Assembly (NCBI RefSeq): GCF_918797505.1
Contig: NC_092795.1
Span: forward strand, 61,809,056-61,873,055
DNA: 64,000 bases
Source: Bemisia tabaci
Taxonomy: Eukaryota; Arthropoda; Insecta; Hemiptera; Aleyrodidae
Direction of reading: 5' to 3'
Below the pieces are notes generated by a model. The model did not search any database. It worked only from the letters and a program-made list of their open reading frames with translations, and was not told the origin of the DNA. How positions within the stretch are numbered: position 1 is the first letter of the stretch; each line of letters opens with the position of its first letter. Shown here in pieces: positions 21,124-32,351 of the stretch. The position numbers and the translations under genes are program-made.

Positions 21124-21379
21124 CAGGGTTGCCAGCCAAATTATTTTTTTCCATTCCCTGACTTTTCCCTGACTTTTAAGTATGGATCTGACGCAGTGTG
21201 TTAAAGTGAAATTGATCCAGTTGATCCCGCCACGCAAGCTCGAGACCGCCCGCGCCTAATTCCACGAAAAATCAGAAAAATCCCTGACCAACACCGAAAT
21301 TCCCTGACTTTCCCTGACTTTTCCCGGTTGATTTTTTTCCCCTGACTTTTCCCGGTTTTCCCGGTCGCTGGCAACCCTG
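21124..21379. mobile_element. family T foldback (256 bp)
   Basis: CAGGGTTGCCAGCC mirrors GGTCGCTGGCAACCCTG. CCCTGACTTTTCCC blocks occur in both arms. Confidence 0.8.
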
Positions 21380-22811
21380 CTCGATCCACCGTGCGGCGCG
21401 ATGACCAACGCAACGTCCAAACAGTGATAGGAGCTTTCGATCGGTTCATTCCGATGGGTTACGGGTTTACGGTTAAGCCTGCCAATTCGAAGAGATAATG
21501 ACGACAGACCGGCTGCAAGTTTCAAAGTGGAGTCTTTTACAATGCCCAATCAGGAATCGGGTACTTCAGACATTGATGAGCGCGCCCGGTTTATTGGCCT
21601 CACTCGACGCTCATCCGAGCTCGGAGAATGGTTTGTTTCCTGGCAGAAAAAAGTTTTTATGGGGTACGGGGGTTATTCGATGGACTGCGCACACAGATAG
21701 GAGGTTCTGTGGCGCTTTCTGTGATCCCACTTATTTGAAGCGTCCAGCCCATCTACAAACTAGGGGCCTCAAAGAGGCTCATCCATGGAACTGTTGACTG
21801 TTGCCTTTCAAAGATCGTCGGGCCGACGATCTTTGAGGGTCACCGATGTGTTCGGGATACATCACAGATCAGATCTTGAAATTTTCAAGGCATTCCGTGC
21901 AGAAATGGCTGAGAAATAGACGAATTAGTGCCAGTTTGAGAGCCCCAGTTTGTACGTGGGCTGGACGCTTGAAGCGGGTATTCGACGGTTGATGTTATAG
22001 GTACGTAACGGAGAAAGGCCAGAGTATGCTGCGAGTATTCGAAGGAAGATCATCCGAAGGAATTTTTGCTCGTATCAGAGGTCGAAGTAGAACCCTTAAA
22101 AAGACTCCTCGTTGATACTGTTGACTGTTAGCCTCTCAAAAATCGTCGGCCCGACAATCATTGAAGGTGATCAATGTGTTTGGGACACATCATAGATCAG
22201 ATCTTGAAATTTTCAAAGAATTTCATGTAGAACTGGCTGAGAAATTCAAAATTTAGAGTCACTATGAGAACTCTACTTTGATGGTGTGATACGGGCCTAC
22301 AGAGCGGTAAGGTTCGGAAAAAGGGAGTAGAGAATCCGAAACAACATGGGGATTGGGATCGACCAAATTCTATCGTCAGATTCATCAAAGCTCAAAGTTA
22401 TTGACTTTATCTTTTTTGACTGAAATAAGTAATTTCCTGCAAGAGTCAGGGATAGCGATCTGATCTTCTGATTGTAAGAGAAATTCCTCAAAAAACACTG
22501 TTTCTCTATTTTTCCAATGGTTCAACCCCATGATCCAAAAAAATCTCTTATCGATTGAAGCCCATAACAGAGTCCTCTTCTTTATCCAGTCTAACTTTTC
22601 GCGCATAGGTGGGGCTGAATACCTGCCAAGTTTGCATTTGAAATTGAAGCAAAGTGACGATTTCGGGACTGATAAATTCCGACTTTTGGATGGGGATTGG
22701 TTCGGGAACCTGATCTTGTATCGAGGCCTAAAAGCAAAGAGTACCAAACCGGAAATCCTCGACTCTTACAGGATCATATACCATTTCAGAATTTTAAAGA
22801 TCGATAGAACT
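21380..22811. other. unique region with a direct repeat and perfect hairpin
   Basis: A block of about 125 bp is repeated (about 21791-21920 and 22127-22252), sharing GATCAGATCTTGAAATTTTC. In the first copy TCAAAGATCGTCGG and its complement form a 29-nt hairpin with one central base (21808-21836). The second copy has a decayed version. Outer segments GAAGCGTCCAGCCCATC (21737) and GTGGGCTGGACGCTTGAAG (about 21957) are inverted around the first block. No gene is recognised. Confidence 0.6.
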
Positions 22812-22975
22812 CAGTGGCGTGGCGTGCTTTGCGATGTATCGATCGATCTGCCATTTGAACCAATGGAAAAGGATCGATAGACAGGGTATTCGCAACGAAT
22901 ACTCCACTAATCGATTCTTTACCATAGCTTCAAATGGAGAGATATCGATGGTCGATCATTCGCGCCACGCCACTG
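22812..22975. mobile_element. family D MITE, copy 3
   Basis: It runs from CAGTGGCGTGGCGTGCTTTG to ATTCGCGCCACGCCACTG (164 bp). No clear target duplication is seen. Confidence 0.9.
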
Positions 22976-23037
22976 AACTAACGACTCCCCCGCGCCGAGG
23001 GGCGCCACATTCCTGCGTGAAAGACGGGAGTTCCATC

Positions 23038-23288
23038 CTGCCGTGCTAAGGAAGAACGCCGTATGAATAATCGAGAGTCGCCGAATTGCACCGGATAAAA
23101 CATGTACTTTTGAAGAAAATTATGCGTGATTTTCCTTGGAATTTTCAGGCATTTTAGATAAAATTGCGAACACAATTGTCTGAGAAAATTAAAGAAAAAT
23201 ATTCGCAATTTTCCTAGTAAATCAGGCTTTTATTGAAGGAAATATGGCAACGTTTGATGGCTCTTACGGCGTTCTCTTTAGCAGCATT
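23038..23288. mobile_element. family A MITE, copy 2
   Basis: CTGCCGTGCTAAGGAAGAAC mirrors the worn TACGGCGTTCTCTTTAGCAGC. Subterminal GTTGCC and GGCAAC motifs are kept. 23289-23551 shows no recognisable gene. Confidence 0.85.
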
Positions 23289-23551
23289 GCGATGAGCTCC
23301 GACTCCGATTGCTCAGGCTCGCACTTGAATCGGTCGATGTTCGAGACCGAGCATCTCGCTTACCTGAAGGGCCCTGTAATACAGGTATTCTTATGGAGCT
23401 CGGAGATCATGAGGAAATAAACTTGTTCGGTAGTAACATCGAACGGTTCACTTGCGGCGACGCGGACAATGAAGGCGCTGGTGACGGGGGCAATAAACAT
23501 GTCGGTGAACCGGAAAACCAACAGGGGACGCCGCTGTCGAATGTTGACGTT

Positions 23552-24056
23552 CTGCAGAAAAACGCCGTATAACCCTCCGGATGTTGCTAAATTTCCCCCG
23601 ATAAAACATAAATTTCTGAGAAAAGTTGTGAATATTTCACATTGAAATTTTCACAGGCTTAAGATGAAATCGTCACCTTTCAGCCAAAGTATCATAAGCG
23701 CCATGCGACGTTTCAAAATTTCCGCCGCCATTTTATTTTGCACAGAAAAATCTGTTTAAAATTTTTACTGAATTTTGCCGGCAACACAGAGAAAATTCAG
23801 TGAAATTTTCGGACAGCTTCGTCGAACAATTTCTCTGTAAGAAAATAAAATGGCGGCGGAAATTTGGAAACGTCGCATGGCGCTTATGATATTTTGGCCG
23901 AAAGGTGACGACATGTGTCGAACTACTTGACTTTGCACCTTATCTGGTAGTCCATCAGAAGAAAAACAGTGGCAAGTTTTCCTGAAAATTCGCGTTTTAT
24001 AGAGGGAAGTTTGGCAGCGACGGAAGGTACATACGGCGTTTTTCCTTAGGACGGGA
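23552..24056. mobile_element. family A MITE with nested family S foldback
   Basis: The left end is GCAGAAAAACGCCGTATAA and the right end CATACGGCGTTTTTCCTTAG. The middle (23668-23912) is a family S foldback: CAAAGTATCATAAGCGCCAT mirrors ATGGCGCTTATGATATTTTG, and TTCCGCCGCCATTTTATTTT mirrors AAAATAAAATGGCGGCGGAA. Confidence 0.8.
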
Positions 24057-24170
24057 GATTGATGGCCCGGCTGGCGGAGGGCACCGCCACCGCATCTCGC
24101 CGGAAGAAGCGCGCCGTCCCGAGGACTTACTGCTCGGGTAATTATTGCTGTACCACCAAGCTGCCGTGCT

Positions 24171-25376
24171 AGGGAAAAAACGCAGTATCAACGATAGGAT
24201 GTTGCCAAATTACAACTGGTGAAATGTTCATCTCTGAAATTTGTGAATACGTAATGTTAATTTCATGGGTGTAGCTCTAGAGAGGCTCAAATTCAACCGA
24301 GTCGAAATTTTCTTAGTCTTTCCTTATTGCAGTAACCTACTGAAACTAAGTCAGCTTAACATATCGTCACATTCCGGCCGAAGCATCGCAAGCGCCGTGC
24401 GGCGTTTAAAAACTTTTTTTTTACAGAGAAATTGTTAGTTGAATCTGTTTGAAAATTTCACTGAGTTTTATTGGTAGCACAAAGAAAGTTCAGTGAAATT
24501 TTTGGACAGCTCCGATGAAAAAAAAAAGGCGGACATTTTTAAATGTCGCATGGCGCTTGTGATACTTTGGCCGGAAAGTGACGATATGTGGTAGGTTGGT
24601 AGGTATTCCTGATGTGGACGTTTTTTTTTGTGAGTGTTTTTTTTTTACATTCAGCCCGAAATTGATGAGGGAGCTCTATTACGTTGCGAATTAAAAGAGA
24701 GCTTTCTGAGAGAAACTCGATTTTCCGGAAAGTTCCGACATGCCGCATGGGTCTCGGTGTGTTCGGGCTGCTGACTATCAAATCCTAGGCGTGGGTGGTT
24801 TCCTTTTACGCTCAATCTAAAAGCAATGAGCGTCTTTCTTTATTTCATGGGGGTTTTCAGAAAAATTACATTCCCCCTAAAAACGAGGGCTTTCATATTT
24901 ATTTGTAGGGAAAGTTATTAATTTTTGGCATGGAGGTCGAAAACGACATCGTTTTCGATGTCAAGACTAAACAGCTTGACTGGTAGTCATGTCAATAGGA
25001 TGACGGAAGAGAGGCTGCCAAAAAAGATGCTTGATTGGGTTCCTCCTGGGAGGAGACGCGAAGGGGACACCCGGTGAAAGGGTGGCGACAGGGGGTTTTG
25101 GATGAGATGAGGGAGCGCCAACTCCCTGATGACTTGTGGGAGGACCGAGTTTTGTGGCGGTTAGGCGTCGCAGAGCGCCAGAGAGTGCTGCGAGGGCAAC
25201 TCTTGTGTATGTATTAATTTTTGGCCCTTGCAATTTTCAGACTTTATAGATAAAATTTCGACGGAAGTCCGCCGAGAAATCGGAGTCGACGAATTTTCCT
25301 GCAAATTCGTGATTTGTCTGAGGAAAGGCAACGGCTGATGGCTCATACGGCATCCTTACTTAGGGGTTAGGACGGC
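24171..25376. mobile_element. long family A composite with second family S foldback
   Basis: The left end is CTGCCGTGCTAGGGAAAAAA and the right end CTCATACGGCATCCTTAC. Family S copy 2 lies at 24359-24600 (CCGGCCGAAGCATCGCAAG mirrors CTTGTGATACTTTGGCCGG). The remaining 24601-25240 is unassigned and has no convincing gene. Confidence 0.65.
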
Positions 25377-25379
25377 CGA

Positions 25380-25760
25380 ATGCCGGTCCTCTGGCTGGCG
25401 TCTGGTCCGTCTCACGGGGCCCCGGCACGACACGACGTCAAAACTTGGCGAGGAAATCTGGAGCCAAGGACATGGCAAGTGCATCGGCTGCATCGGCTGC
25501 ATCGGCTGCATCGGCTCCAGAAGCTGGATGCGAGCGCGGACGCAAGGCGCAGCGCGCAGGTTTGCCAGGGAGCTGGGCGCGGATAGCCGCGGGTGCGTCC
25601 CAAGAGGCGGGAAAATTCCGATGATTTCCGGCGACAGCAACTCCGCCCGCGGGCGGGTGAGAGCGTGACTCGCCTCCAATTTCGATGAAAAACCCGTTGG
25701 CCTCCTTCGCTCGCAACTCAACGTCCATCCGAGTCCAGCGGCTATCAGCCGGGCTCATTC
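25380..25760 (-). other. CpG-rich block with 106-codon ORF
   Basis: This is unique, GC- and CpG-rich sequence between two MITEs, so it may be a promoter or first exon. A minus-strand ORF with an ATG at 25758 opens MSPADSRWTRMDVELRAKEA and contains a 9-bp microsatellite (GCATCGGCT, four units, 25492-25518) read as AAD repeats. Other frames are also open, so coding is doubtful. Confidence 0.3.
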
Positions 25761-27480
25761 CTCAAATTCATAGACGAAGGAAGTCGAAAGGGATATGAAG
25801 GGATCCTACTGGTGGAAGCGGTTTTACATCGCTGCCCCAACCTGCGGGCCGATAACTGATATTGATAGGCAAAGCTATAGACGAAGAAGAAAGATAAAAT
25901 TGTTGTAATTTATAGACAAAGGAAGTCAAAAGGGATATAAGGGGATCCTACTGGTGGAAGCGGTTTTACATCGCTGCCCCAACCTGCGGACCGATAATTG
26001 AAAATAGACAAGGCTATAGACGAAGAAAACAAAAGGGATATGGAGGGATCGGGATCCTATCGATGGAAGCAGGTGGTTGCAATGGACGAAGAAGGTAGAT
26101 ACACTGAAAAAAAAGTTACGGGTTATGTAGACATACCGTTCGTTCCGGGCTTAGAGACTGAAAGTTCCGGGTGCTGGCGCCGTTGCTTCGACTACTCCGG
26201 CTACTACGCCCGAAACTTTCGGCCTCCGAGTCCGGAACGCGGCCGGTAGTTCTTCTATACATATGTATACAGGGTGATCCAAAAGTCCCTTCCACCCCCT
26301 CTAACTTTTTACCTAATTGAGGTAAAGATTTGAAACTTGGGGGATATTCCTAGGTCAAAGGGAGCTACTTTTTGGCCCCCCTAAAATTTTCAGGGGGCCC
26401 CCCTTGAGGAGGCAACGGCCCCCAACTTTTAATTTTCAAATGGGAAGACCCCCTCCGTGATAGCTCGTTCGAAAAAGCATAAAAAAAGAAAACTTTTCGC
26501 GCAAACCCGAAGTCAATATCTCAAACAGTTTCAAAATGGCGGCCGGTTAAAGTTCAAAATGGCCGAAAATTCACACCGGTTATTTGTCGATGGATTTGCG
26601 CGAAAATCGGTAAGTTGGGGTATTTTGACACGAGAAAAACGAATTTGACGTTAGATTTTAAAAGAAACCGAAATTTCCAAAATGACCGCCGGTTAAAGTT
26701 AAAAATGGCCGAAAATTGTCACCTCGATTTTTGCTGATGGATTTGCCTAAAACTTGGAATTTGAGAGTATTTTGGCATAAGATAAACAAATTTGAACTTA
26801 GATCTCTAAAAAAATCAATTTTTGGTCATTTTGAACTTTAACCGGCGGCCATTTTGGAAATTTCGGTTTTTTTTAAAATCTAACGTCAAATTCGTTTTTC
26901 TCGTGTCTAAATACCCCTACATTCCGATTTTCGCGCAAATCCATCGACAAATAACCGGTGTGAATTTTCGGCCATTTTGAACTTTAACCGGCCGCCATTT
27001 TGAAACGGTTTGAGATATTGACTTTGGGTTTGCGCGAAAAGTTTTCTTTTTTTTATGCTCTTTCGAACGAGCTATCACAAAGGGGGTCTTCCCATTCTAA
27101 AATTAAAAGTTGGGGGCCGTTGCCCCCCCCCCCCCAAGGGGGGCCCCCCTGAAAACTTTAGGGAGGCCAAAAAGTAGCTCCCTTTGACCTAGGAATATCC
27201 CCAAGTTTTAAATCTTTACCTCAATTAGGTAAAAAGTTAGCGGGGGTGGAAGGGACTTTTGGATCACCCTGTATAGCTCGTAAGTACGGCTTCCGCGGCC
27301 GGAGTTTTCTTTTCAGTGTAATAGACTAATAACTAACGGCAACCCGCGAGAGACCCTGTTTCCTCCCTCAGTCTATAGGAACCAACCATTTTAACCAATG
27401 GGATCGCTCCATACTCGCCTATGTCTATTTCAACAAGCAGCCCGCGCGCAGGCGGATTTGAAGGTACCCAGTGGGCTGAT
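25753..27480. mobile_element. triple nest: family G holding J holding a mariner-like foldback
   Basis: The outer layer is family G (GGGCTCATTCCTCAAATTCA to TTTCAACAAGCAGCCCGC), whose left arm is tandemly duplicated (units of about 135 bp at 25771 and 25909). The middle layer is family J, 26102-27318, CACTGAAAAAAAAG to CTTTTCAGTG, flanked by TA. The innermost layer is the foldback at 26270-27271. Confidence 0.85.
26270..27271. mobile_element. 1-kb foldback, mariner/Tc1-type ends
   Basis: CAGGGTGATCCAAAAGTCCC mirrors GGGACTTTTGGATCACCCTG, with TA on both sides. Arms of nearly 500 bp pair throughout, including GGCGGCCGGTTAAAGTTCAA and its complement. This leaves almost no unpaired centre. There is no ORF. 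TA flanks with CAGGGTG ends suit Tc1/mariner. Confidence 0.9.
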
Positions 27481-27864
27481 TATTGAAATATAGATAAACA
27501 AGATAAACAACTGCTCCTCTTGTGACCGGGCAAATCAAATTTCCCCTGACCAACGTACAATAAAAATGTTCGTATCTCAGCTAAGAGTTGATTTCGGTAG
27601 TTTTTGCTTCGGGAATCGTATTTTACGTAAAATTTTGGTGAAGAATCATGTATCAGAGTTCTTAAATTCGTACCTTATTCAATGATCCATTCAATCTAAA
27701 AAAATGAAAATTACAGAGAACTTTCCTAACTATTCTCAGAAAAATTATTTCATCAGGAGAAAAGATACAACGTTGAAATGCTCATACAGCGTCGAAACAC
27801 AACATGGTCAAGCCTAATTTTTCGATGCCACGAATACCCTAAAGTGAGTTCGAATAATCGCGCC

Positions 27865-28090
27865 AAACACAGTGCGGCCGGCGTTAAACGCATATTAACG
27901 CCTGCAAGACTGTAGGAATACTTCTCGCATTGCGCCAAACAGTGCAGTCTGCGTGGGGCGTATGTTGGCGCCTGCAAGACTGCGTAAATACTTCTCGCAT
28001 TGCGCCAATCGCGGTGCAGTAGGTCAATTGGCGTAATACGCATATTAGACTGTAGGAATACTTCACGAATTGCATGCACAGCACGGTGCG
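27865..28090. repeat. family I tandem array (three units)
   Basis: Three head-to-tail units of about 75 bp read GCGCCAAACACAGTGC, CGCATATTA, GCAAGACTGTAGGAATACTT and CGCATTGC. They match the units at 19383 in inverse orientation. 27481-27864 shows no gene. Confidence 0.85.
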
Positions 28091-28346
28091 CGCTATAATC
28101 GTTGTAATTTCTAGGTTTCAGACCCACCACCTGCGGTATGGCGGACACAGTATCCAACCAGTGTATAACGCGAGCCTGCAATCCTGGAAGGATCCTGGAT
28201 ATTTGCCTGCTCTTCGTTAACTTTCCCACTTGGACTGAGTGTCATCGTTTTTGACTCTCTGCCCCGGTTTTTACCATGATTAAAGGGGAAATATATATCC
28301 TCATCGTAACAATACAGAAACTTGGATGTTATTTAGTTTTTTTTTC

Positions 28347-28379
<33 letters not shown>

Positions 28380-28696
28380 TTATTACTTAAAAAAAAGGAG
28401 AACGAACGAAAATATCGCATCAAAATTTTCAATGCCTTTAACTGAGATCAATAAGGAAAATTCGCGGAAACTTTTGAGTGAAACTGTGTGTAGCTTCTTA
28501 GAGACATCATTGATTAAAAAGAACGTTGCAATGTATGACGTTGCAATTAGAGATAAATACGCTTCCTTTCGAGTGCACGCTTCGGGTTTTGAATAACTTG
28601 AATCTGGTCGTTCTGCAATATTTTACGTGTAGTTTTCCTTCATTAGTTGGCGACCGCGCAGCGGCCACAGGCCCCTAGTACATTGTAATGTGGTCA
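28091..28696. other. unassigned sequence with poly-T tract
   Basis: A run of 31 T is at 28348-28378. The plus-strand frame from 28276 (106 codons) passes through the T run. I see no support for coding. Confidence 0.4.
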
Positions 28697-28945
28697 TATT
28701 TGATCTCTTTTCGGGTCTAATACTGGCCTAAGCATGGGCCTGGTGAAAAATGCAAGTTTCACAGTTTGCGGTCGAATGCCAAAAAATCGTATTTTCCATC
28801 AAGATCGGCCATCAGACCCATGTTCAGGTCAGTATTAGATCTAAAAATAGACCGGAAATGGCCAAATGATGATGTCATGATGATCCTCAATGAGCAAAAA
28901 ATCCTGAAGTTGAGGAAATTCAACTAGGAGCCCCTCCTTTGCGTA
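28697..28945. repeat. family U dispersed repeat, copy 1
   Basis: It shares TCGAATGCCAAAAAATC, AAGATCGGCC, CAGTATTAGA and AGTTGAGGAAATTCA in order with 45888-46170, and more weakly with 46830-47110. It has no inverted ends, so it may be a retroposon fragment. Confidence 0.65.
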
Positions 28946-28969
28946 AGAATACAATATTATCAGGGTGTC

Positions 28970-30318
28970 TACTAAAACAGGCTAATTAGTACTTTTGCAA
29001 TACCTTTTCAGTATACATTCTTCAGAAATTCAATACCTCCTTAAAATAAAAATTCCGTAATTTTTCAGTACTTTCATTTGACGAAATTTTAAAATTTTCG
29101 AAAATTTGAAATTCTTGCTCGAATTGCGACAAAAAATTTCACTGGTGCTTGAAGATTAACTGACTGCACAGTCGCAATCTTGCAGGCAAATATTACTCTA
29201 AGAATCAACGCGCAGGGAATAATTGCATACTTCCCAGGCTTTATTGAAAACAACTTGTGGTATGAAGGAGAAAACTCGGACCTTCATGCGGAACTTCCGT
29301 AATTCAGAACTTTTTGAACGCCCCAACGATCTAAAAACTATAGATAGGGTGATCCTATGCTAGGCCAACAGTGAAATTCGTATCACACTAGGAGCAACAA
29401 ATTGGTTAGGACGAGGATAGTCGGTTTCCACGGTATCTTATGGGACTGCTAAATGAGGACTTCTATCGAGTTCAGAACCGACTGTTTGAAAATCTGCGCG
29501 CAGATATGAAACTTAGCCATTCTTCAAGTGAGTTTACGATAAAATTGTCAACTCTAAATCATTTATTGTAAACATTCCCGTATTTAGTTATTGTAATACA
29601 TATGAAGATTAAGACGAGAATAGCAATTGGACAGCTCCACCCCTCCTAAATGACAAGTATAGGCTATTCAGAATTTGCAAACTCACATGAGTAGAACTTC
29701 CTACTTACATGAGTAGAAATTCTACTCATATGAGAATAAATTCTATTCATATGAGAAGAAATTCTACTCATTTGAGAAAAAATTCTACTCATAAAACAAG
29801 AAAAATTCAATTCATATGAATTCAATTTTTTCATTTCTCAGAGGTGCTGTTTCTCGCCAGGTGGCACTGACATGATGTGTAAATTTCGAAAATAAAAACA
29901 TTTTGTTCTTATGATTTTTTTGATGCGGTGACTAGTTTCTGAGATATCGGACACGATATATTCAACGCTGAACTCACGTGAGTTGAAATCTCTAGTCATA
30001 GAAGTTGGCAAAAACTGGATGAAGAAATACTGTTCATATGAATTGAATTCTATTCATATTAGTTGAAATTCTATTCATATGAGTTGAAATTCTATTCATA
30101 TGAATTGGAATTCTATTCACATGACTTTGAATTTCTACCAATTTGTATTCACCATTTTGAGCAGGGACACCCTGCCCGCCAATCGAACGACCGCTCCATG
30201 TGTGTTACGTCTTTTCGCAGGCGACCATCAATCCACAGTTTCTATCCCGTTGGATCGCCCTTAAAAAATCAGTACTTTTTCCAGACTTTCCGAAAATTCC
30301 GGACTAGTAGACACCCTG
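28970..30318. mobile_element. family Y element with internal CATATG arrays
   Basis: The left end CAGGGTGTCTACTAAAAC and the mirrored right end CTAGTAGACACCCTG bound it. A worn copy lies at 59345-60071 sharing CTCGAATTGCGACAAAA and TCTTGCAGGCAA. It has no transposase. Confidence 0.7.
29690..30135. repeat. two arrays of self-complementary ATTCTATTCATATGAG units
   Basis: About 21-bp units (ATTCTACTCATATGAGTAGA type) fill 29690-29830 and 29980-30135, with a spacer of about 140 bp. Each unit is itself a palindrome around CATATG. Confidence 0.85.
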
Positions 30319-30454
30319 ATCATGTTTCGCAATGCTTGGTTTCAATACTTCTCAAGAAGTCCATTATTTCGCCGGGAGGCTTTCTCACCTGTACCATGAG
30401 CGCAGGCCTCCTCCTGGACTTGGACCCCTCCCACAATGCTGACTTAGGTGACGT

Positions 30455-31254
30455 CTAGTAATACTGATGGTGATAGGTACGATAGGACGGTTGCCGCTCC
30501 ATTTCAGCCGCAAAGATCCGTTGCTGCTCCTTCAGCAGTTCATATTCTGCATTTTTAACCCTTTCTTTCCGTTCGATCAATTCCTCTTCGAATTCTCTTT
30601 GTGCTTTTGCCCTTTCTCTCGCCTCATTCTGGCGCAGCAATGCCTTGACCCTTTCTTGCTCTTGTTCTTTTACTTGTCGCTGGCGTGAAATTTCTCTTTC
30701 TCGTCGTTTTGCCTCAAGCTGCGCCCTGGTCAAGCCCTGATTTTTATTCGGGCTGGTGTTCCTCCTGATGGGCGAGTAATAGCTCCTATTTCTACCGCTT
30801 GCGGTTCTGCTTACACGCCTTGGCAAGTTCTCAGCGCTCCCTCTTGGACCTCTGTTTCTCTGGGCCGCTCTCGCCTCTAAAAGTTGCGTTTCCCGGGCAT
30901 CCGACGAAGCTTCTTCCACCTCCCTTTCGCAGCGCGAGCCCTTTGTCATTCCTGTGGCGTCTGAGACGCTGTGCTGGGTGTACGGGCCGAGTATAATGGC
31001 CAACGGGTGGATGGAGTCCCTGCCCTTGGTCCACGGATATCCGGCGGGGTCTGGGTGCGAGGGGGAAAGGTGCGGGGGCGACCTGTCTGCCGCAGCACCG
31101 TTCGGTCGCTGGGTCTCGGTCAGTGATGTGCATATTGAGCATGCATTGAGTACAATTAGAATGATGATGAGCTTACGTACCTTCGGGTCGACAGTGAGCT
31201 CCGGGGAGGAACAGGTCGATCGTGAGAGACTGATCAGTTCTTTCGCTGCGTCTC
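30455..31254 (-). CDS. 3'-terminal coding exon of an unrecognised coiled-coil protein
   Basis: The frame is open from a 3' splice site (pyrimidine-rich TTTCCTCTATTTCCAATTTCAG, exon from 31254) to TAG at 30455-30457, about 265 codons. It starts with a split glycine codon. Order: a Ser/Thr-rich opening; a hydrophobic stretch KLIIILIVLNACSICTS; a Pro/Ser-rich linker; SPIRRNTSP-type sites; then about 90 residues rich in E, R, K and Q, with heptad-like spacing; and the tail SYRTYHHQYY. The upstream exon (31829-31937) ends in the matching phase. I do not know the family. No AATAAA is visible just downstream. Confidence 0.7.
31109..31180 (-). other. 72-nt in-frame segment with intron-like ends
   Basis: On the minus strand it begins GTACGTAAG right after AAG, a good donor match, and ends CCCAG. 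It is exactly 24 codons and carries the exon's only hydrophobic stretch. Read through, the protein has a membrane-like segment; spliced out, it is soluble. The pyrimidine tract before the AG is weak, so retention is at least as likely. Confidence 0.4.
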
Positions 31255-31435
31255 CTGAAATTGGAAATAGAGGAAACTCTTTAACACGGCGACCAGCTCT
31301 TCTAAACGCTGGCGGAGAAAAAGTTCAGGATGGTTGGCGATCGGGAGAAGTCAGGGAATGCAACTCGACCGGGAAAAATCAGGGAATTTCGTCGGGGGTC
31401 AGGGAATTTTTTGTGGAGTCGGGTTCCTCGTAAAA

Positions 31436-31510
31436 ATCAGGGTTACCACAGAATTTGGAAAATGAAATTCCCTGACATTTCCATGATTCCCCTGACACAT
31501 TTATGATGAC
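31436..31510. mobile_element. family T end fragment in the intron
   Basis: CAGGGTTACCACAGAATTTGG followed by TTCCCTGACATTTCC matches T left arms at 41030 and 48135. Tandem TCAGGGAA motifs precede it (31350-31410). Confidence 0.55.
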
Positions 31511-31828
31511 ATTAAATATTACTTTCTGAAGATTCATACCAATTTTTTAGACTCTTCCTCTTCAATTTCGTTGGATTGACTTAATTAATATTACGGTACG
31601 CTCTCTTAGGATTGAAAATTGTGGCTGAAAACAGCTCTGAAATGGACATTAACTAGCCGCTACGGCATTAGCCAAACATTTCAAGCTTATTTTTTATTGT
31701 GTACTTCCCAATGAGCGCCGAAACTATCAGCCCCTCATTCTCTGTTCATTGCTGATGTTTACTTCAGAAAAGCTTTCTAAAAATTGCTACAACAGGAACT
31801 TGGAAAAATTATTAAAATAAATATTTAC

Positions 31829-31937
31829 CAATTTCTGCAGAGACGTCTCTTTTTTCCGACGTTGTCACTTTCCGTTCTGTTTTGTTGCCTCTGAAAGTTT
31901 GAACGGTTTCCTTCGTTAGCGTTTCAATTTTGGGTCC
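31829..31937 (-). CDS. internal coding exon of the same gene
   Basis: A strong acceptor (TTCTGTGTTTGTTTCATCAG) precedes GGACCC at 31937, and a donor (ATTG then GTAAATATT) follows 31829. Of three frames only one is open. It encodes 36 residues, GPKIETLTKETVQTFRGNKT followed by ERKVTTSEKRDVSAEI, plus one base. That leftover G joins GA of the terminal exon. Two frames close within 24 nt, so an open, phase-matched frame between good splice sites is unlikely by chance. Confidence 0.7.
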
Positions 31938-32004
31938 CTGATGAAACAAACACAGAATATCAATGATAAACATTCACATCTACGATACAATAACAACACC
32001 ACGT

Positions 32005-32351
32005 TAGGGGGCCGTCCATAAATTACGTCATCCATTTTTTCAAATTTCGCAGAAAATCGATAAAAATCAGTAGATATAGTCTGCAGCGTTAATAACATGA
32101 TGAGTTTCTTTTATTGAGTATTAAATATATGTTTTGTTCTTTCCCCCTTTTAGGGGGAAAACGCAGAAAATCGATAAAAATCGGTAGATACGGTAAAATT
32201 TCAAACGAACATTATCAGCTTTTTTGCCTTCAGGAAAGCTTATTTCATCCTTGGCTTGAACCCTCATCTCTCCCCGTCACCCATTATTATCCACGGCTAG
32301 ACCCCCCCCCCTTCCCCAGTATTGGGTGACGTAGGTTATGGACGGCCCCTA
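32005..32351. mobile_element. family V foldback in the intron
   Basis: TAGGGGGCCGTCCATAAATT mirrors GGTTATGGACGGCCCCTA, with CAGAAAATCGATAAAAATC repeated inside. It is a common arthropod MITE type and occurs once here. Confidence 0.8.

Noticed and set aside
30831..31142. 103-codon minus-strand ATG frame
   Set aside because: It overlaps the terminal exon in another frame and is Pro/Arg/Gly-rich, typical of a shadow of GC-rich coding sequence.
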